Of a stretch of DNA of 64,000 nucleotides, positions 63,243-64,000 are shown in pieces. The position numbers were made by a program, and so were the translations under genes. The stretch covers positions 124,001-188,000 of the forward strand of contig PAAG01000014.1 of assembly GCA_002698785.1 (NCBI GenBank). The letters are read 5' to 3'. The notes under the pieces were generated by a model. The model did not search any database. It was not told where the DNA came from and saw only the letters and a program-made list of their open reading frames with translations. This stretch comes from Verrucomicrobiales bacterium. Its GTDB lineage: Bacteria > Verrucomicrobiota > Verrucomicrobiia > Verrucomicrobiales > DEV007. Position 1 is the stretch's first letter. Every line of letters begins with the position of its first letter.

Positions 63243-63851
63243 ATGAGTGATCCTATTGCCAATTGTACCTTGGAACTCGCTTGCACCGTAGGTTCCCTAG
63301 ACAATGCTATCGAAGCTATTGAAGAAGGTGCAGACGTTAACTTCCGAGACGGTGCGCCTCTATTTCTCGCCATCGTCAATCGCAATCGACACATCATCAA
63401 TATGTTGCTAGATCACGGAGCCGATCCGGTTTCTTTTCTTCCCAAGAAGAAAATGCAACTCATCAAGAATCGCGATGATTTGATCGAGGAGCTCATCGCT
63501 TGCGCCCCCCATAATCCTCGGGATGTGAAAATCGAAGAAATTGAGCAAATCGATTCCGGGATTCGGGAGAAAGGCGTTGAATTTCTAATTGCCGATGTCG
63601 ATTGGGACAACGCGACACGTTTTCGAGATTCCCTCGACGCTATCGGTGCAGGAACCAGCCATCGATGTGTCGCCGAATTTCTCCAATGGGCACGCAGTGA
63701 GCGGCGCTCTACCAATGAGGACGTGGATGAATTTCTTACCTCAAACGATTCCACGATTGTTGAATACCGTGAGCGCTACCTCTCCAGCGGTGAGAATCTC
63801 GTTGCTCTTGCCAACGACTTTGTCAGCGAGCCAGAAGAAAAGGATAGCTGA
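63243..63851 (+). CDS. Ankyrin-repeat protein
   Basis: The 202-residue protein has no signal peptide. Two ankyrin-type helix pairs span about 8-65 (LELACTVGSLDNAIEAIEEGADVNFRDGAPLFLAIVNRNRHIINMLLDHGADP), then a third less regular one. The C-terminal half is helical and acidic without a recognised fold. It would mediate protein binding. A 137-bp A/T-rich region upstream separates it from the amidase gene. Confidence 0.75.
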   Translation: MSDPIANCTLELACTVGSLDNAIEAIEEGADVNFRDGAPLFLAIVNRNRHIINMLLDHGADPVSFLPKKKMQLIKNRDDLIEELIACAPHNPRDVKIEEIEQIDSGIREKGVEFLIADVDWDNATRFRDSLDAIGAGTSHRCVAEFLQWARSERRSTNEDVDEFLTSNDSTIVEYRERYLSSGENLVALANDFVSEPEEKDS

Positions 63852-63911
63852 TATCGACGATATTCTCGACCGTCATTGAAAGGACCGGCATCACCCTCGC
63901 GTAGTGGGTAG

Positions 63912-64000
63912 ATGCGGATACTTCTCACACGTCGGGTCACCCTCGTTTCATCTCTCTTTCTCACCTTTGGACTCTGCTTCCTCATCATCCTGATTGAGTG
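63912..64000 (+). CDS. N-terminal part of a membrane or exported protein (cut by window edge)
   Basis: The ATG at 63912 opens MRILLTRRVTLVSSLFLTFG, continuing with a hydrophobic stretch up to the window end (29 codons). The charged start plus a hydrophobic run fits a signal anchor or first membrane helix. Nothing more can be said. Confidence 0.5.
   Translation, partial: MRILLTRRVTLVSSLFLTFGLCFLIILIE

Overview
The window looks like a chromosomal segment of a Verrucomicrobiota bacterium (PVC superphylum), probably free-living and polysaccharide-degrading. This is inferred from gene content, not from a marker phylogeny. The pointers are giant secreted beta-propeller/HEAT/cytochrome c proteins of the PVC type, several DUF1080 (3-keto-disaccharide hydrolase) proteins, a secreted sulfatase, a ThuA fusion, FG-GAP and PQQ-like propellers, many exported proteins and few Shine-Dalgarno sequences. 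No insertion sequence, integrase, phage gene, CRISPR array or rRNA was seen. The only RNA gene recognised is tRNA-Leu(CAA).

Layout. 1-4.7 kb: a cut-off radical SAM/SPASM-type peptide maturase with a small basic peptide gene upstream of it, a divergent ABC exporter, and a histidine kinase/response regulator pair. 4.9-7.7 kb: a minus-strand operon with an exported methyltransferase, a PQQ-like propeller and a cytosolic methyltransferase. 7.8-14.8 kb: a small membrane protein, a Gfo/Idh/MocA protein with an acidic linker, TerC, an MFS exporter and a GH63-like glucosidase. 15-19 kb: nrdR behind two operator-like palindromes, an ATP-cone-like protein, a HIT protein and a RimK module (zinc-protease-like protein, RimK, aspartoacylase-like protein). 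19-31.5 kb: tandem DUF1080, LAB_N and DUF4199 membrane proteins, a ferritin-like protein, a run of SGNH, propeller-cytochrome and FG-GAP proteins, a zinc-ribbon protein, DUF1080 and an L,D-transpeptidase. 31.5-42.5 kb (minus strand): sulfatase, macro domain, ThuA-propeller-cytochrome, a three-gene set (FAD oxidoreductase, chorismate-lyase-like protein, HemN-like radical SAM) and a PQQ-like lipoprotein. 42.6-51.9 kb: DUF3108, two coiled-coil envelope proteins, tRNA-Leu, a Trk/Ktr potassium system, ribulokinase, YceD and GlnRS. 52-64 kb: small exported proteins, DUF1080, truncated globin, a haem protein, an SGNH-propeller-cupredoxin fusion, a degenerate CPBP protein, a third PQQ-like propeller, an ECF sigma factor, a CDP-alcohol phosphatidyltransferase-like protein, an amidase, an ankyrin protein and a cut-off membrane protein.

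How the genes fit together. Much of the window serves periplasmic breakdown or oxidation of carbohydrates: sulfatase, DUF1080, SGNH, ThuA, and propeller enzymes with built-in electron carriers. The rest is envelope upkeep (L,D-transpeptidase, amidase, LAB_N), ion handling (TerC, Trk/Ktr) and housekeeping (NrdR, GlnRS, YceD). The three places most likely to hold undescribed biology are the radical SAM/peptide/ABC locus at the left edge, the HemN-like/chorismate-lyase-like/FAD operon at 38-41 kb, and the paired propeller systems at 22-27 and 55-59 kb, where the same modules occur once as separate proteins with haem c and once as a fusion ending in a copper-type domain.
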